A DNA stretch of 64,000 nucleotides from NCBI RefSeq assembly GCF_947495675.1, contig NZ_CANLZX010000002.1, forward strand, positions 186,001-250,000. The letters are read 5' to 3'. This DNA is from an uncultured Algibacter sp. (GTDB taxonomy: Bacteria > Bacteroidota > Bacteroidia > Flavobacteriales > Flavobacteriaceae). Numbering within the stretch: position 1 is the stretch's first letter; every line of letters starts with the position of its first letter. Shown piece by piece: positions 26,587 to 35,880 of the stretch. The notes under the pieces are model-generated. The model did not search any database and was not told where the DNA came from. It worked only from the letters and a program-made list of their open reading frames with translations. The position numbers and the translations under genes are program-made.

Positions 26587-27990
26587 ATGAAAAAGCTTTT
26601 TCTTTCCATTGTACTATCATTAAATGTGTTAATAGGCTTTACGCAAGAACAGCCAAATGTATTATTAATCATGGTTGATGATTTGAACGATTGGGTTGGT
26701 GCCTTTGGAGGCAACCAACAAGCTATTACACCAAATATTGATAAAATAGCGGAAAAAAGTGTCATTTTTAAAAATGCCTATTGTTCAGCTGCATTATGCA
26801 ATCCTTCACGAACAAGTATGTTAACAGGTTATAACCCTTCAAAAACAGGCGTGTACGGAAATAAAGAGATTTTTAGGGAGATGAAAGGGTATGAAAACAC
26901 CATTACCTTACCTCAATATTTTGAAAAGAATGGTTATAGTACAGTGGCCGCTGGTAAAATATTTCATAATGCAAGAGGTGGAAGTGAAGAACCTAAACAT
27001 GGAAGTGATCCCGGTTCTTTTCAACAAGAACGAATTGGAAACGCTGGAACCGTTTTTCCTGATGATAAAGATAGACATCAGCATGGTTTAGATTTAAAAG
27101 GTCGAGGAATTAAAGGGTCTTTTTTAAGATCGTTTGATTGGTATGGAACAGATACTGAAGATCATCAAAACAATGACTGGAAATCTTCGCAGTACATTGC
27201 AGATTTTATCAATCAAGAGCATGATAAACCTTTTTTTGCAGCATGTGGAATTTTTAAACCACATTTACCTTGGTATGTGCCACAAAAATACTTCGATATG
27301 TATGATTTAAAAGATATTAATTTACCCGTAGTAAAAGAAAATGATTTGGAAGATGTTGGAAGAATGGGAAACAATATGGTTAAGAAAAAAGTTCACGAAT
27401 CATTAATTGATACAAATCAATGGAAAGAGTCTGTAAGAGCCTATTTAGCAAACATTACGTTTGCTGACGCTTGTATTGGTAACTTATTAAATACACTTGA
27501 AAACAGTACTTATGCTGATAATACCATAGTTGTTTTAATGGGAGATCATGGATGGCACCTAGGAGAAAAACAACATTGGTCTAAAAATGTACTTTGGGAA
27601 CGTGCTGCTAAAACACCTTTGCTAATTTTTGATCCACGAAATAAAGAGGCAGGTGCAAGTACAAGAATTGTGTCTTTATTAGACGTTTATCCAACTTTAG
27701 TAGATTTGTGTAATCTACCTAAAAAAGAAGATTTAGACGGTGTTAGCATCAAAACATTGGTTGAAAACCCTATAGCTGAATGGAATGAAGTTGCTTTAAC
27801 TTCTAAAGCAAAAGGTATGCATTCATTAAGAAATGAACAGTATAGATATATTGTTTATACCGATGGATTTGAGGAATTGTATGATCATAATTCTGATCCA
27901 AATGAATGGTATAATATAGCAGCAAAAAAACCTAACACCAAGATTCTACAGAAATTTAGAAATCAATTAAAAAGTATGCTTAAGAACTAA
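26587..27990 (+). CDS. S1 family sulfatase, iduronate-2-sulfatase-like (S1-5)
   Basis: This 467-residue protein has a Sec signal (GFTQ) and no lipobox, so it is probably periplasmic. MVDDLNDWVGAFGG (29-42), the formylglycine Cys71 in LCNPSR, GIFKPHLPWYVPQKYFD and GDHGWHLGEKQHWSK are hallmarks of the S1_7 (iduronate-2-sulfatase-like) group. S1_7 members also occur in the Zobellia carrageenan regulon, which supports a role in carrageenan desulfation. It is followed after 4 nt by S1-6, its closest paralog in the window. Confidence 0.85.
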   Translation: MKKLFLSIVLSLNVLIGFTQEQPNVLLIMVDDLNDWVGAFGGNQQAITPNIDKIAEKSVIFKNAYCSAALCNPSRTSMLTGYNPSKTGVYGNKEIFREMKGYENTITLPQYFEKNGYSTVAAGKIFHNARGGSEEPKHGSDPGSFQQERIGNAGTVFPDDKDRHQHGLDLKGRGIKGSFLRSFDWYGTDTEDHQNNDWKSSQYIADFINQEHDKPFFAACGIFKPHLPWYVPQKYFDMYDLKDINLPVVKENDLEDVGRMGNNMVKKKVHESLIDTNQWKESVRAYLANITFADACIGNLLNTLENSTYADNTIVVLMGDHGWHLGEKQHWSKNVLWERAAKTPLLIFDPRNKEAGASTRIVSLLDVYPTLVDLCNLPKKEDLDGVSIKTLVENPIAEWNEVALTSKAKGMHSLRNEQYRYIVYTDGFEELYDHNSDPNEWYNIAAKKPNTKILQKFRNQLKSMLKN

Positions 27991-27994
27991 TATT

Positions 27995-29536
27995 ATGAGA
28001 AGGTTGTCAACTTCAATATTGTTTTTTATAATTATATGCTCTTCAGCTTGTGCTCAACAAAAACAAGTTATAAAGCAAATTGACAAGCAATTAGAGAAAC
28101 CAAATGTACTTTTCATTGCAATTGATGACATTAATGATTGGATAGAACCATTAGGTGGTAATCCACAAGCCATTACTCCAACCATGGATAAGTTTAGCAA
28201 CCAAGCTATGGTTTTTAATAACGCAGTTTGTGCAGCACCAATTTGTGGACCATCACGTTCGGCACTATTATCTGGATTTCTACCAAGTACATCCGGAGTT
28301 TATGGTAATGCACATAACATGATTTATTCAGAAATAGTAAAGAAAAATGCAACGTTACCTGAATACTTTTCTAAAAACGGATATTACTCGCTTTCCAATG
28401 GAAAAATATTTCATAAACATGGAGCCGAATTCGGAACCGATTTTGGTCATTGGGCTTTTGACGAACACGCTCGTGCACGTAGATATGAAAAAGATCCAGT
28501 GGATAGAAAATATTACACATCGTCTAAAGCTGGAATAATTAAAGGAGTTAAAAATCCAGATTTTTTAGATAAGAAGAGCAAGTTAAGTTGGGGTCCGACC
28601 AAAGATGATTTTGAAGAAACGGTTGATTATAAAGTAGCAGATTGGGCTAGAAACCAGTTACAAAAAAATTTCGATAAACCATTCTTTATGGCAGTTGGTT
28701 TTATAAAACCACACTTACCATGGATTGTTCCAAAGGAGTTTTTCGATATGTATGATGTCGATAAAATAGTTCCTCCAGTTGTAAAAGAAGATGATTTGGA
28801 TGATATTTTGATGCCTAATGGCAAACCAGAGCATGTGCCATCAGGGGAATACAAATGGATAAAAAAACACGGATTAGAAAAAGAAGCGACAAGAGCCTAT
28901 TTAGCAAACATTTCTTATGTAGATGCATGTTTAGGAATTGTTATGGATGCTCTTGAAAAAAGTGGTCATGCCGATAATACGATAGTTGTTATTTTAGGCG
29001 ATCATGGATGGCATTTAGGGGAAAAACAACGCTACCTTAAAAACACCACTTGGTTAGAAGCTGTAAAAACACCATTATTGGTTAAAATACCAGGAATGGA
29101 TAAGCCGCTTCGCTCTAATAAGAACGTTAGTTTAATTGATGTGTATCCAACATTAGTGTCGTTATGTGGACTTCCAGAAAAAGCAAATATCGACGGCCAT
29201 GATTTTTCTCAACTATTAATGAATCCTAATGCAGAATGGGAGTTTCCAGGAATAACAGTTTCAAATTCAGGAACATCTGTATTGAAAGATGAATGGCATT
29301 ATATACTAAGTTTAAAAGGAACAGAAGAATTGTATAATGTTGAAAAAGACCCGATGGAATGGAATAACTTAATTTCAGATTCGAAATATAAAGACATTGT
29401 TAAAGCACTTAAAAAATGGGTTCCACAAGAGCGTGCAAAAAGTAGCAAAACACGTTTTAAAAAGCAGAAAAACTACGTAGATGCGGATGCAGATCCTTCA
29501 ATTAAACCCACACGAATTTTAAATAAATTGAAGTAG
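27995..29536 (+). CDS. S1 family sulfatase, iduronate-2-sulfatase-like (S1-6)
   Basis: This 513-residue paralog of S1-5 shares IDDINDWIEPLGGNPQ, VGFIKPHLPWIVPKEFFD and GDHGWHLGEKQRYLK. The formylglycine Cys is Cys84 in ICGPSR. The signal region holds SSAC at 16-19, so it may be a lipoprotein; the signal is less clear than in its neighbours. A basic C-terminal tail (residues ~475-513) is absent from S1-5. The pair differs in likely location and probably in the sulfate position attacked. Confidence 0.84.
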   Translation: MRRLSTSILFFIIICSSACAQQKQVIKQIDKQLEKPNVLFIAIDDINDWIEPLGGNPQAITPTMDKFSNQAMVFNNAVCAAPICGPSRSALLSGFLPSTSGVYGNAHNMIYSEIVKKNATLPEYFSKNGYYSLSNGKIFHKHGAEFGTDFGHWAFDEHARARRYEKDPVDRKYYTSSKAGIIKGVKNPDFLDKKSKLSWGPTKDDFEETVDYKVADWARNQLQKNFDKPFFMAVGFIKPHLPWIVPKEFFDMYDVDKIVPPVVKEDDLDDILMPNGKPEHVPSGEYKWIKKHGLEKEATRAYLANISYVDACLGIVMDALEKSGHADNTIVVILGDHGWHLGEKQRYLKNTTWLEAVKTPLLVKIPGMDKPLRSNKNVSLIDVYPTLVSLCGLPEKANIDGHDFSQLLMNPNAEWEFPGITVSNSGTSVLKDEWHYILSLKGTEELYNVEKDPMEWNNLISDSKYKDIVKALKKWVPQERAKSSKTRFKKQKNYVDADADPSIKPTRILNKLK

Positions 29537-29569
29537 AGTAGTAATAAAATGCTAATATTTACGCTTGAA

Positions 29570-29595
29570 TACATTTTCTAAACTAATAAGAACAA
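29570..29595 (+). promoter_or_regulatory. 26-nt PUL element, copy 6
   Basis: TACATTTTCTAAACT...AAGAACAA, ending 49 nt before the start of the GH82-like gene. The region 29558-29700, including this site and the signal-peptide codons, is repeated at 32673-32818. Confidence 0.65.
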
Positions 29596-29644
29596 ATAAT
29601 TCATAGTATCAATCGATATTTACATTGATTAAATTAAATATCTT

Positions 29645-31039
29645 ATGATAAATAAATTTAAGAATACTTTTTTAGTTTTAACTGTCTTACTGTTTGTAGT
29701 TGCATGTTCTTCAGAATCAAATAATGATGATATTAAAGAAGTAGATCCAAAAGAAGAAGAGGAGATAAATAATTTGTTTTTTGAAGGCGAATCTTCAACA
29801 GATAGATTACGAGACAACGAAGATAGATTTTACATAGACAAAATACCTTCTACCGAAGTAGTTGCAAACCTTAATGGAGATTGTAGTTCACTAGATAGTC
29901 AGCTTTTAAATCAACAAATAACAACCCTCTCGAATACTGGCGGTGGTGTTATTAGAATTACAAAAGGGACTTATTGTTTAAAGGAAGTTGAACTAAGATC
30001 TAATATTCATATAAAAATAGATTCAGATGTGGTCATTCAACCTGACTTGAGTGGCAGTATTGCTGGTAGAAATATAAATATGTTTTTAGTTGGAGAGAAT
30101 TTCTATGTTGAAAATGTTGCTATTACCAATTCAGATGAAAATAATACAGATGCTTCAACATGGTTTAAAGGTGTTATTCCGATTGGTGATGATATTGGAG
30201 TGAGATTTGTTGAATTTGGCAATGTAAAAAATTTTAAGTTTTCTGGTTTAAGTTTAATGGATAATTACTCAAGATTTTCAAATATCGTTCTTAATTTGCC
30301 TGCTACTCAAAATGTTGATGAAGCATCTTCTAATGGTGTAATAAAAGATATTGTTATGACTGGTATGCACGTAGGTTATGGTGTGGTACAAATGCAAACT
30401 GGTAAAAGTGTGTTGTATAAAAATCTTGACGGACAAGGAGGCGTCACTTTAAGAGTTGAAACTGGTGCGGCAGCTACAAATCAAGTAAATAAAGTTACTG
30501 TTGATGATGTTGTAGGAAGAAATATTACTTCTAGAAGTGGAGATGCAGCGTTTAATATGTCGCCTCATCGAGTAGATCAAGGGCGTGTAGATATAGAAGG
30601 GGTAGTTGCAATTAATTCTACTCATGCTGTGCAAATAGCAGCTGGTTTTATAGGTACTAAACCAGGACTTATTGAAAGAAAAGGGACGTTTGATAGTAGA
30701 TCTTATATTGGAGACATAACTGTAACAGGTGGAGCAGGAGCGCAAATTAAAGGAAAGGATTTTAAATATTTTGATTGTGATGATAGGCGAGAGCTTATTT
30801 TAAAATGTCAGAATCCAGATAATGAAAGCACCCCAGGTCATTCAATTGGTACGGTTAGAGATAATGCAGCAGCTGAAGGAGGTTGTACAGGTCCAGATAA
30901 TGGTTGTTATGAAGTAATTGTTGGAAATATAACAAAGACAAATACAGATTTTGAACAAGAAGATTTTTTTATATACCCTACAAATGCAATTGACGGTTGT
31001 CCGAATGTAACAAAACCTACTGATGGAAGTTGCAACTAA
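29645..31039 (+). CDS. GH82-like (iota-carrageenase-related) beta-helix lipoprotein
   Basis: This 464-residue protein has a lipobox (VVAC, Cys21) and a right-handed beta-helix sequence pattern. From Glu272 (TLRVETG) to His308 (NMSPH) and on to GF (334-335) it aligns without gaps with the region around Glu245, His281 and GF307-308 of the Alteromonas fortis iota-carrageenase as I recall it. The residue at Asp247 of that enzyme is Gly274 here, and the Glu310 position is also not acidic. So the fold is GH82-like, but activity may differ or be lost. Cys pairs in the C-terminal half suggest disulfides. It is the first gene of an operon with S1-7. Confidence 0.68.
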   Translation: MINKFKNTFLVLTVLLFVVACSSESNNDDIKEVDPKEEEEINNLFFEGESSTDRLRDNEDRFYIDKIPSTEVVANLNGDCSSLDSQLLNQQITTLSNTGGGVIRITKGTYCLKEVELRSNIHIKIDSDVVIQPDLSGSIAGRNINMFLVGENFYVENVAITNSDENNTDASTWFKGVIPIGDDIGVRFVEFGNVKNFKFSGLSLMDNYSRFSNIVLNLPATQNVDEASSNGVIKDIVMTGMHVGYGVVQMQTGKSVLYKNLDGQGGVTLRVETGAAATNQVNKVTVDDVVGRNITSRSGDAAFNMSPHRVDQGRVDIEGVVAINSTHAVQIAAGFIGTKPGLIERKGTFDSRSYIGDITVTGGAGAQIKGKDFKYFDCDDRRELILKCQNPDNESTPGHSIGTVRDNAAAEGGCTGPDNGCYEVIVGNITKTNTDFEQEDFFIYPTNAIDGCPNVTKPTDGSCN

Positions 31040-31079
31040 ATAAAGATATTTAAGGTTTTAACTATTATTAATTCATTAA

Positions 31080-32558
31080 ATGAATTTTAAACTAATCAAC
31101 ATAGTATCAATCTTTTTTATTTGTATTATTTCTTTTTCATGTAAAAACAAGGACATTGCACAGACTAAAAATACTATTCAAAATCAAGAACAAAGTAATA
31201 AACCAAATATTGTATTTTTACTTGTAGATGATTTGGGTTGGGGAGATTTCGGTTGTTATGGCGCTAAATTTAATGAGACACCCAATATAGATAAATTGGC
31301 TAGTCAAGGTATGTTATTTAATAATGCCTATGCTGCATGTACCGTTTGCTCGCCTTCAAGGGCAGCTATTTTAACAGGAAGATATCCGGCTAGAACCCAC
31401 CTAACAGATTGGATAGATGGACACGATTTTCCAAATGCGAAGCTTTCTGTTCCAAAATGGAATATGAGAATTAACCATAAAAGAGTGACACTTCCTGAAT
31501 CATTAAAGCAAGGTGGTTATAACACATCCTTCTTTGGAAAGTGGCACTTAATGCCCATAAATCAACCTGATTTTAATCAACATTATCCTACTAATCATGG
31601 TTTCGATATTAACATCGGAGGGAATGAATGGGGAATGCCGAAAGGAAAGGGTAAGTATTTTTCTCCATTTGAAATGCCTAATCTTGATGATGGCAATCCC
31701 GGAGATTATCTTACAGATAAACTTACAGATGCTGCCATAAAATACTTAGATACTATCAATAAAAAAGCACCATTTTTATTATACTTTTCTTATTACACGC
31801 TGCATGGGCCTATTATGTGTCCAAAAGAATTGGAAGAAAAGTATAAAACAAAAGCCAAGGATTTTAAAAACTTAAAGCACGAGTATATTAACCCAAAAAG
31901 AGCCGGTATGGTTGAAGCTTTAGATAATAGTGTCGGACGGATTATCAATAAGTTAGATGGTCTAGGAATTTCTGATAATACTATAATTATATTAACAGGC
32001 GATAATGGAGGGAATTTTGATGAAACAACAGGTGGTCTAAAAGGGTATAAAGGTTTTTCTCATGAAGGTGGCGTAAAAGAACCTTTTATTATAAACTGGC
32101 CAGGAAAAACTAAACCGGGAAGTAAAAATGATGCAGTTGTTATTGGGACGGATTTCTATCCAACAATTCTAGAAATGGCAAACTTGCCTTTAAAACCAGA
32201 TGAACATTTAGATGGGGTTAGTATAGTACCATTACTGAATGGAAATTCTGAAAATTTAGATCGCAATGAGATCTACTGGCATTACCCACATTATCATAGA
32301 ACAAAACCTTATGGAGCTATTCGAAAAGGTGATTTTAAACTGATTGAATTTTTTGAAGATGGTGCATTAGAATTATACGATTTGTCTATAGATCCAAATG
32401 AAACACAAAATATAATTAAAACCAATCCTATTTTAGGTGAAGAATTACTTTCAAAGTTGAAGAATTGGAGAGCCAATGTTGGAGCTCAAATGATGAATGA
32501 GAATCATAATTACAATTCTAATAAAACAGAAATAAAAAGAAAAAAGAAAGGGATGTAA
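31080..32558 (+). CDS. S1 family sulfatase (S1-7), lipoprotein
   Basis: This 492-residue arylsulfatase-type protein has a lipobox (SFSC, Cys21). The metal pair is VDDLGWGD. The formylglycine Cys is Cys90 in VCSPSR. GKWHL is followed by the second metal motif GDNGG, then GGLKGYKGFSHEGG. S1-8 (32848) is its nearest relative in the window, with a shared GDYLTD-LTD-A stretch. The two lie in duplicated GH82-sulfatase units. The C-terminus is Lys-rich and low-complexity. Confidence 0.85.
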   Translation: MNFKLINIVSIFFICIISFSCKNKDIAQTKNTIQNQEQSNKPNIVFLLVDDLGWGDFGCYGAKFNETPNIDKLASQGMLFNNAYAACTVCSPSRAAILTGRYPARTHLTDWIDGHDFPNAKLSVPKWNMRINHKRVTLPESLKQGGYNTSFFGKWHLMPINQPDFNQHYPTNHGFDINIGGNEWGMPKGKGKYFSPFEMPNLDDGNPGDYLTDKLTDAAIKYLDTINKKAPFLLYFSYYTLHGPIMCPKELEEKYKTKAKDFKNLKHEYINPKRAGMVEALDNSVGRIINKLDGLGISDNTIIILTGDNGGNFDETTGGLKGYKGFSHEGGVKEPFIINWPGKTKPGSKNDAVVIGTDFYPTILEMANLPLKPDEHLDGVSIVPLLNGNSENLDRNEIYWHYPHYHRTKPYGAIRKGDFKLIEFFEDGALELYDLSIDPNETQNIIKTNPILGEELLSKLKNWRANVGAQMMNENHNYNSNKTEIKRKKKGM

Positions 32559-32684
32559 GTTTTAATAAAATGAAAGAAGGACTACTTATAAAATTCATAC
32601 AAATGAGAAGTTTCAATTATAGCATTAAAAAATTAGCTAAAAATGTAAATTACATTCAATCTAACTTAAGTTTTTACGCTTACA

Positions 32685-32710
32685 TACATATTCTAAACCT
32701 ATAAGCACAA
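32685..32710 (+). promoter_or_regulatory. 26-nt PUL element, copy 7
   Basis: TACATATTCTAAACC...AAGCACAA. It ends 49 nt before the ATG of a GH82 leader remnant (32760), exactly as copy 6 does for the intact gene. It lies 137 nt before the present first gene S1-8. Confidence 0.65.
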
Positions 32711-32759
32711 ATTCTTAATAGTGTCATTCGATATTTACATTCAGTAAATTCCAGATTGG

Positions 32760-32828
32760 ATGAATATTAAGTTATACAACAATTTCTTAGTTTTAATGCT
32801 TAGCTTACTTGTTAAAAATAGAATTTAG
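32760..32828 (+). pseudogene. Remnant of a GH82-like lipoprotein gene (signal peptide only)
   Basis: A 22-codon frame starting MNIKLYNNFLVLMLSLL matches the signal peptide of the GH82-like protein at 29645 (MINKFKNTFLVLTVLL), and the upstream ~85 nt match its promoter. The rest of the gene is missing; the frame stops at 32828 and S1-8 starts 19 nt later. It is best read as the deleted head of a second copy. A functional leader peptide is possible but less likely. Confidence 0.75.
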
Positions 32829-32847
32829 ATATACAATTTTTTATAAA

Positions 32848-34212
32848 ATGAAATTAAATAAAATAGGATTAATAGCCATGTGTGCTGCAATGAGCTTTAC
32901 CTCATGTAAAGGCCAAGAGTCAAAAAAAGAATCGAAATCAGCAAAGCCAAACATCGTTTTATTGTTTGTAGATGATTATGGATGGTCTGATGTTGGTTAT
33001 AGAAATAACACATTCAACACGCCTAATATCGATCAACTTAAAAAAGAAGGTTTAGATTTTAATAGAGCTTATATTCCAACACCTACTTGTAGCCCAAGTA
33101 GGTTGTCTCTTTTAACTGGAAAAGAGTCAGTTAGATTAGAAATGTCGAGGCATATTCCACAAGAAAAAGATTTTATCAGTCCAGAATATAATGTTTGGCC
33201 AAAAGACCCAGTACAAAGACCTTCGAGAAACTATTTGCCTTTAGAAGAAGTTACTTATGCTGAAAAACTTAAAGAATTTGGGTATTACAACTATTTCATT
33301 GGAAAATGGCATTTAGGACATTCAAAACATTATCCAATCAATCAGGGATTTGATGGAGAATTCGGAACAACCGACCATGGACATCCTAAAAGTTATTATT
33401 TTCCATTCTTTAAAAATGGTGACCCAAAAGAATATTTTAAAAACAATAAGGAAGGCGATTATCTAACAGATGTATTAACCGATAATGCTGTCAATTTTAT
33501 AAAAGAGTATGATAAAGAACAACCTTTTATGTTATCATTCTGGTATTATTCCGTTCATGGACCTTCAATTGGTAGAAAAGATTTATTAAAGAAATACCAA
33601 GATGCTGGATTACAAGGCAAATATGCACATCATGCAGCAATGGTTGAAGCAATGGACGAATCTGTTGGTCGTGTTAGAAACGCAATAGAAGAAAAAGGCA
33701 TTGCAGATAATACCGTAATTATTGTGTTATCAGACCAAGGAGGAGCGTATACAAATGCGCCATTAAGTGGTGGTAAAAAAGGTGGTAATACTTTAGGAGA
33801 AGGTGGAGCAAGAGTGCCATTCATGATTTATTATCCTAATGTGACATCTCCAAATACAGTTTCTGATGTTCCAGTACAATCAATTGACCTCTATCCAACA
33901 TTAGTAGAAATTGCTTCAGGAAAAAAATGTGAAGACAAACAAATTAATGGAGTAAGTTTAATGCCATTGTTAAAAGGAAAAGAGATAGCCAAACGTAATT
34001 TGTATTTCTTCAGAAGTTATGAAGACCAATATGCTGCGGTTATTTCAGGCGATTGGAAATTAGTTAAATACCATAGCGGAAAGTTTCAATTGTTTAATGT
34101 AGTTGAAGATGTTAGCGAGCAAAATGATTTAATTGGGACCGATTTAGAAATCGAAGCCCAATTAAAAAATGATATTGCAAATTGGGAAAAAGAGGCAGTC
34201 CCAACATATTAA
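32848..34212 (+). CDS. S1 family sulfatase (S1-8), lipoprotein
   Basis: This 454-residue protein is started at Met 32848 rather than 39 nt upstream because this gives a standard lipoprotein signal (SFTSC, Cys20). The metal pair is VDDYGWSD. The formylglycine Cys is Cys81 in TCSPSR. The second metal motif reads SDQGG, with Gln where Asn or His is normal. It is the shortest sulfatase in the locus. It is the paralog of S1-7 and is now driven by a promoter that belonged to a lost GH82-like gene. Confidence 0.83.
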   Translation: MKLNKIGLIAMCAAMSFTSCKGQESKKESKSAKPNIVLLFVDDYGWSDVGYRNNTFNTPNIDQLKKEGLDFNRAYIPTPTCSPSRLSLLTGKESVRLEMSRHIPQEKDFISPEYNVWPKDPVQRPSRNYLPLEEVTYAEKLKEFGYYNYFIGKWHLGHSKHYPINQGFDGEFGTTDHGHPKSYYFPFFKNGDPKEYFKNNKEGDYLTDVLTDNAVNFIKEYDKEQPFMLSFWYYSVHGPSIGRKDLLKKYQDAGLQGKYAHHAAMVEAMDESVGRVRNAIEEKGIADNTVIIVLSDQGGAYTNAPLSGGKKGGNTLGEGGARVPFMIYYPNVTSPNTVSDVPVQSIDLYPTLVEIASGKKCEDKQINGVSLMPLLKGKEIAKRNLYFFRSYEDQYAAVISGDWKLVKYHSGKFQLFNVVEDVSEQNDLIGTDLEIEAQLKNDIANWEKEAVPTY

Positions 34213-34226
34213 ATTTAAAAATAGTT

Positions 34227-35855
34227 ATGAGAATAAATAGTCAATTTTTAACCATATTAATTGTTATAGTTGGATTTTTGAGGGTGTTTGCACAAGATCC
34301 TCCTGCAGACACCACTTTTTTTAACCCAACTTTTGGGTCTGCTTCACAAACAATTAATCCTTCGACTGGAACAGGAGACGATTCACCGACATTAATAAAT
34401 GCTATTAATGCGGTAAATTCATTAGGTGGTGGAAAAGTAATTGTAAATGCAGGTACATACAGAATTTTGGAGGTCCCTTTAAAGTCGAATGTACATATTG
34501 AAGTCGATTCAAATGTAACCTTTTTACCTTATAACTATACTGCCAACAATAAATCTTTGTTTGATGCAGATTCTAATTCAGGCATTAGCAATTTCAGTAT
34601 TGTAGGTGTTGGCGGAAATTTTAATGTAGATTTTACAAGTTTACAGCCAGATGCAAGAATTAGAGTAATCAATTTCAATTTCTGTAGTAATTTTAGAGTT
34701 GCAAATTTTAATATTGACGATAATAATACTGTATTTGCAGGATTAATATTTGGAAGCAATCATACTACAATCAGCACTCCAAATGGCAATAGAATTGATT
34801 CAATTAGAGGTGTTCCTAATGGTGGTATTATAGAAAATATAAGCATAACTAATGCACATTATGGATATGGGCTAATACAAACTCAATCCGGAAAGAATTT
34901 ATTGTTCCGGGATTTAAGCGGTGTGGGAGGTGCTACTTTAAGATTGGAAACAGGTTATTCCTTAATACAATATGTAGAGCTTATTGATTTTGAAGATTTA
35001 AAATTAGATAATATTTGGGGAAGAAATATTGAGTGTACTAATGGACAAAGTGCATTACAATTATCTCCACATACCTTAGATCAAGGCTATTTTAATGTTA
35101 GTGGTGTGGTCGGAAATAGTTGTGAAGCAACGGTTGTTTGGTCGTCTGGTTTTACAACTGATGAAGAGGAAGCTAATGGTTTAACTCCTGGTTCATATGA
35201 CAGTACATCAAAGATTAGAGATGTAACTTCAACTTTTGGGCAAAACGCTCAACTGCACAAATCGAAACGATTAAGATATATACCGTGTGCATTGAGAGTT
35301 GAGCGTTCTGGTGGAATTGGAATTGCGACCACTTTAAATGTTGACGGTGAAAGTAGATTGGGCCCTGCAATTGGAGCTGTTATAAGGCAGGCAGATAAAC
35401 TTGGAGATTACAACTTAGATTTTCCCGAAACCGAAGTAACCGCAAATGGTTATAATATTGAAGCCTATTATTTGCCACCAAGAGCTTTTTTTACTGATAG
35501 TTATGATGATTATGAAATATGTAATGAATCGGTTGATGGTGTTAGCTTCTGGATTCCAGTAGAAGAAAGAGATACCCCTAATCCAAGAAACCCTTTAGAG
35601 AACGGGGCTTTAGGTATAAATGATTATTCTGATTCAGAATTGACAATATATCCTAACCCAACATCTGGATTATTAAATTTTAGTATTCCTCACAATGGAA
35701 TTGCAAAAACGGTTCAAATTAGAGATATGTTAGGAAAGGAGATTGCTAACGATACAATTGAAAACAAAAAGACAATTGATTTAAGTATTCTTTCTAAAGG
35801 TGTTTACTTACTGTATATAGATAATAATTTTAAGCAAAAGATAATATTGTATTAA
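34227..35855 (+). CDS. GH82-like (iota-carrageenase-related) protein with T9SS tail
   Basis: This 542-residue protein is started at Met 34227 (MRINSQFL) to give a clean Sec signal ending RVFAQ; an in-frame start 45 nt upstream overlaps S1-8. The beta-helix region has TLRLETG (Glu241), LSPH (His282) and a GF motif 26 residues later, as in GH82. The Asp247 equivalent is Gly243. A five-residue insertion lies between Glu and His compared with the lipoprotein copy. Residues ~470-542 are a T9SS sorting domain (LTIYPNPTSGLLNFSI ... KQKIILY). It is thus secreted by a different route from its lipoprotein paralog. Confidence 0.7.
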   Translation: MRINSQFLTILIVIVGFLRVFAQDPPADTTFFNPTFGSASQTINPSTGTGDDSPTLINAINAVNSLGGGKVIVNAGTYRILEVPLKSNVHIEVDSNVTFLPYNYTANNKSLFDADSNSGISNFSIVGVGGNFNVDFTSLQPDARIRVINFNFCSNFRVANFNIDDNNTVFAGLIFGSNHTTISTPNGNRIDSIRGVPNGGIIENISITNAHYGYGLIQTQSGKNLLFRDLSGVGGATLRLETGYSLIQYVELIDFEDLKLDNIWGRNIECTNGQSALQLSPHTLDQGYFNVSGVVGNSCEATVVWSSGFTTDEEEANGLTPGSYDSTSKIRDVTSTFGQNAQLHKSKRLRYIPCALRVERSGGIGIATTLNVDGESRLGPAIGAVIRQADKLGDYNLDFPETEVTANGYNIEAYYLPPRAFFTDSYDDYEICNESVDGVSFWIPVEERDTPNPRNPLENGALGINDYSDSELTIYPNPTSGLLNFSIPHNGIAKTVQIRDMLGKEIANDTIENKKTIDLSILSKGVYLLYIDNNFKQKIILY

Positions 35856-35880
35856 TGCTTAATATATAGCTCTAAAAAAT

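Noticed and set aside
29645-35855. Calling the two beta-helix proteins polygalacturonase or pectate lyase
   Set aside because: The LR-ETG and SPH motifs with GH82 spacing and the carrageenan context fit better.
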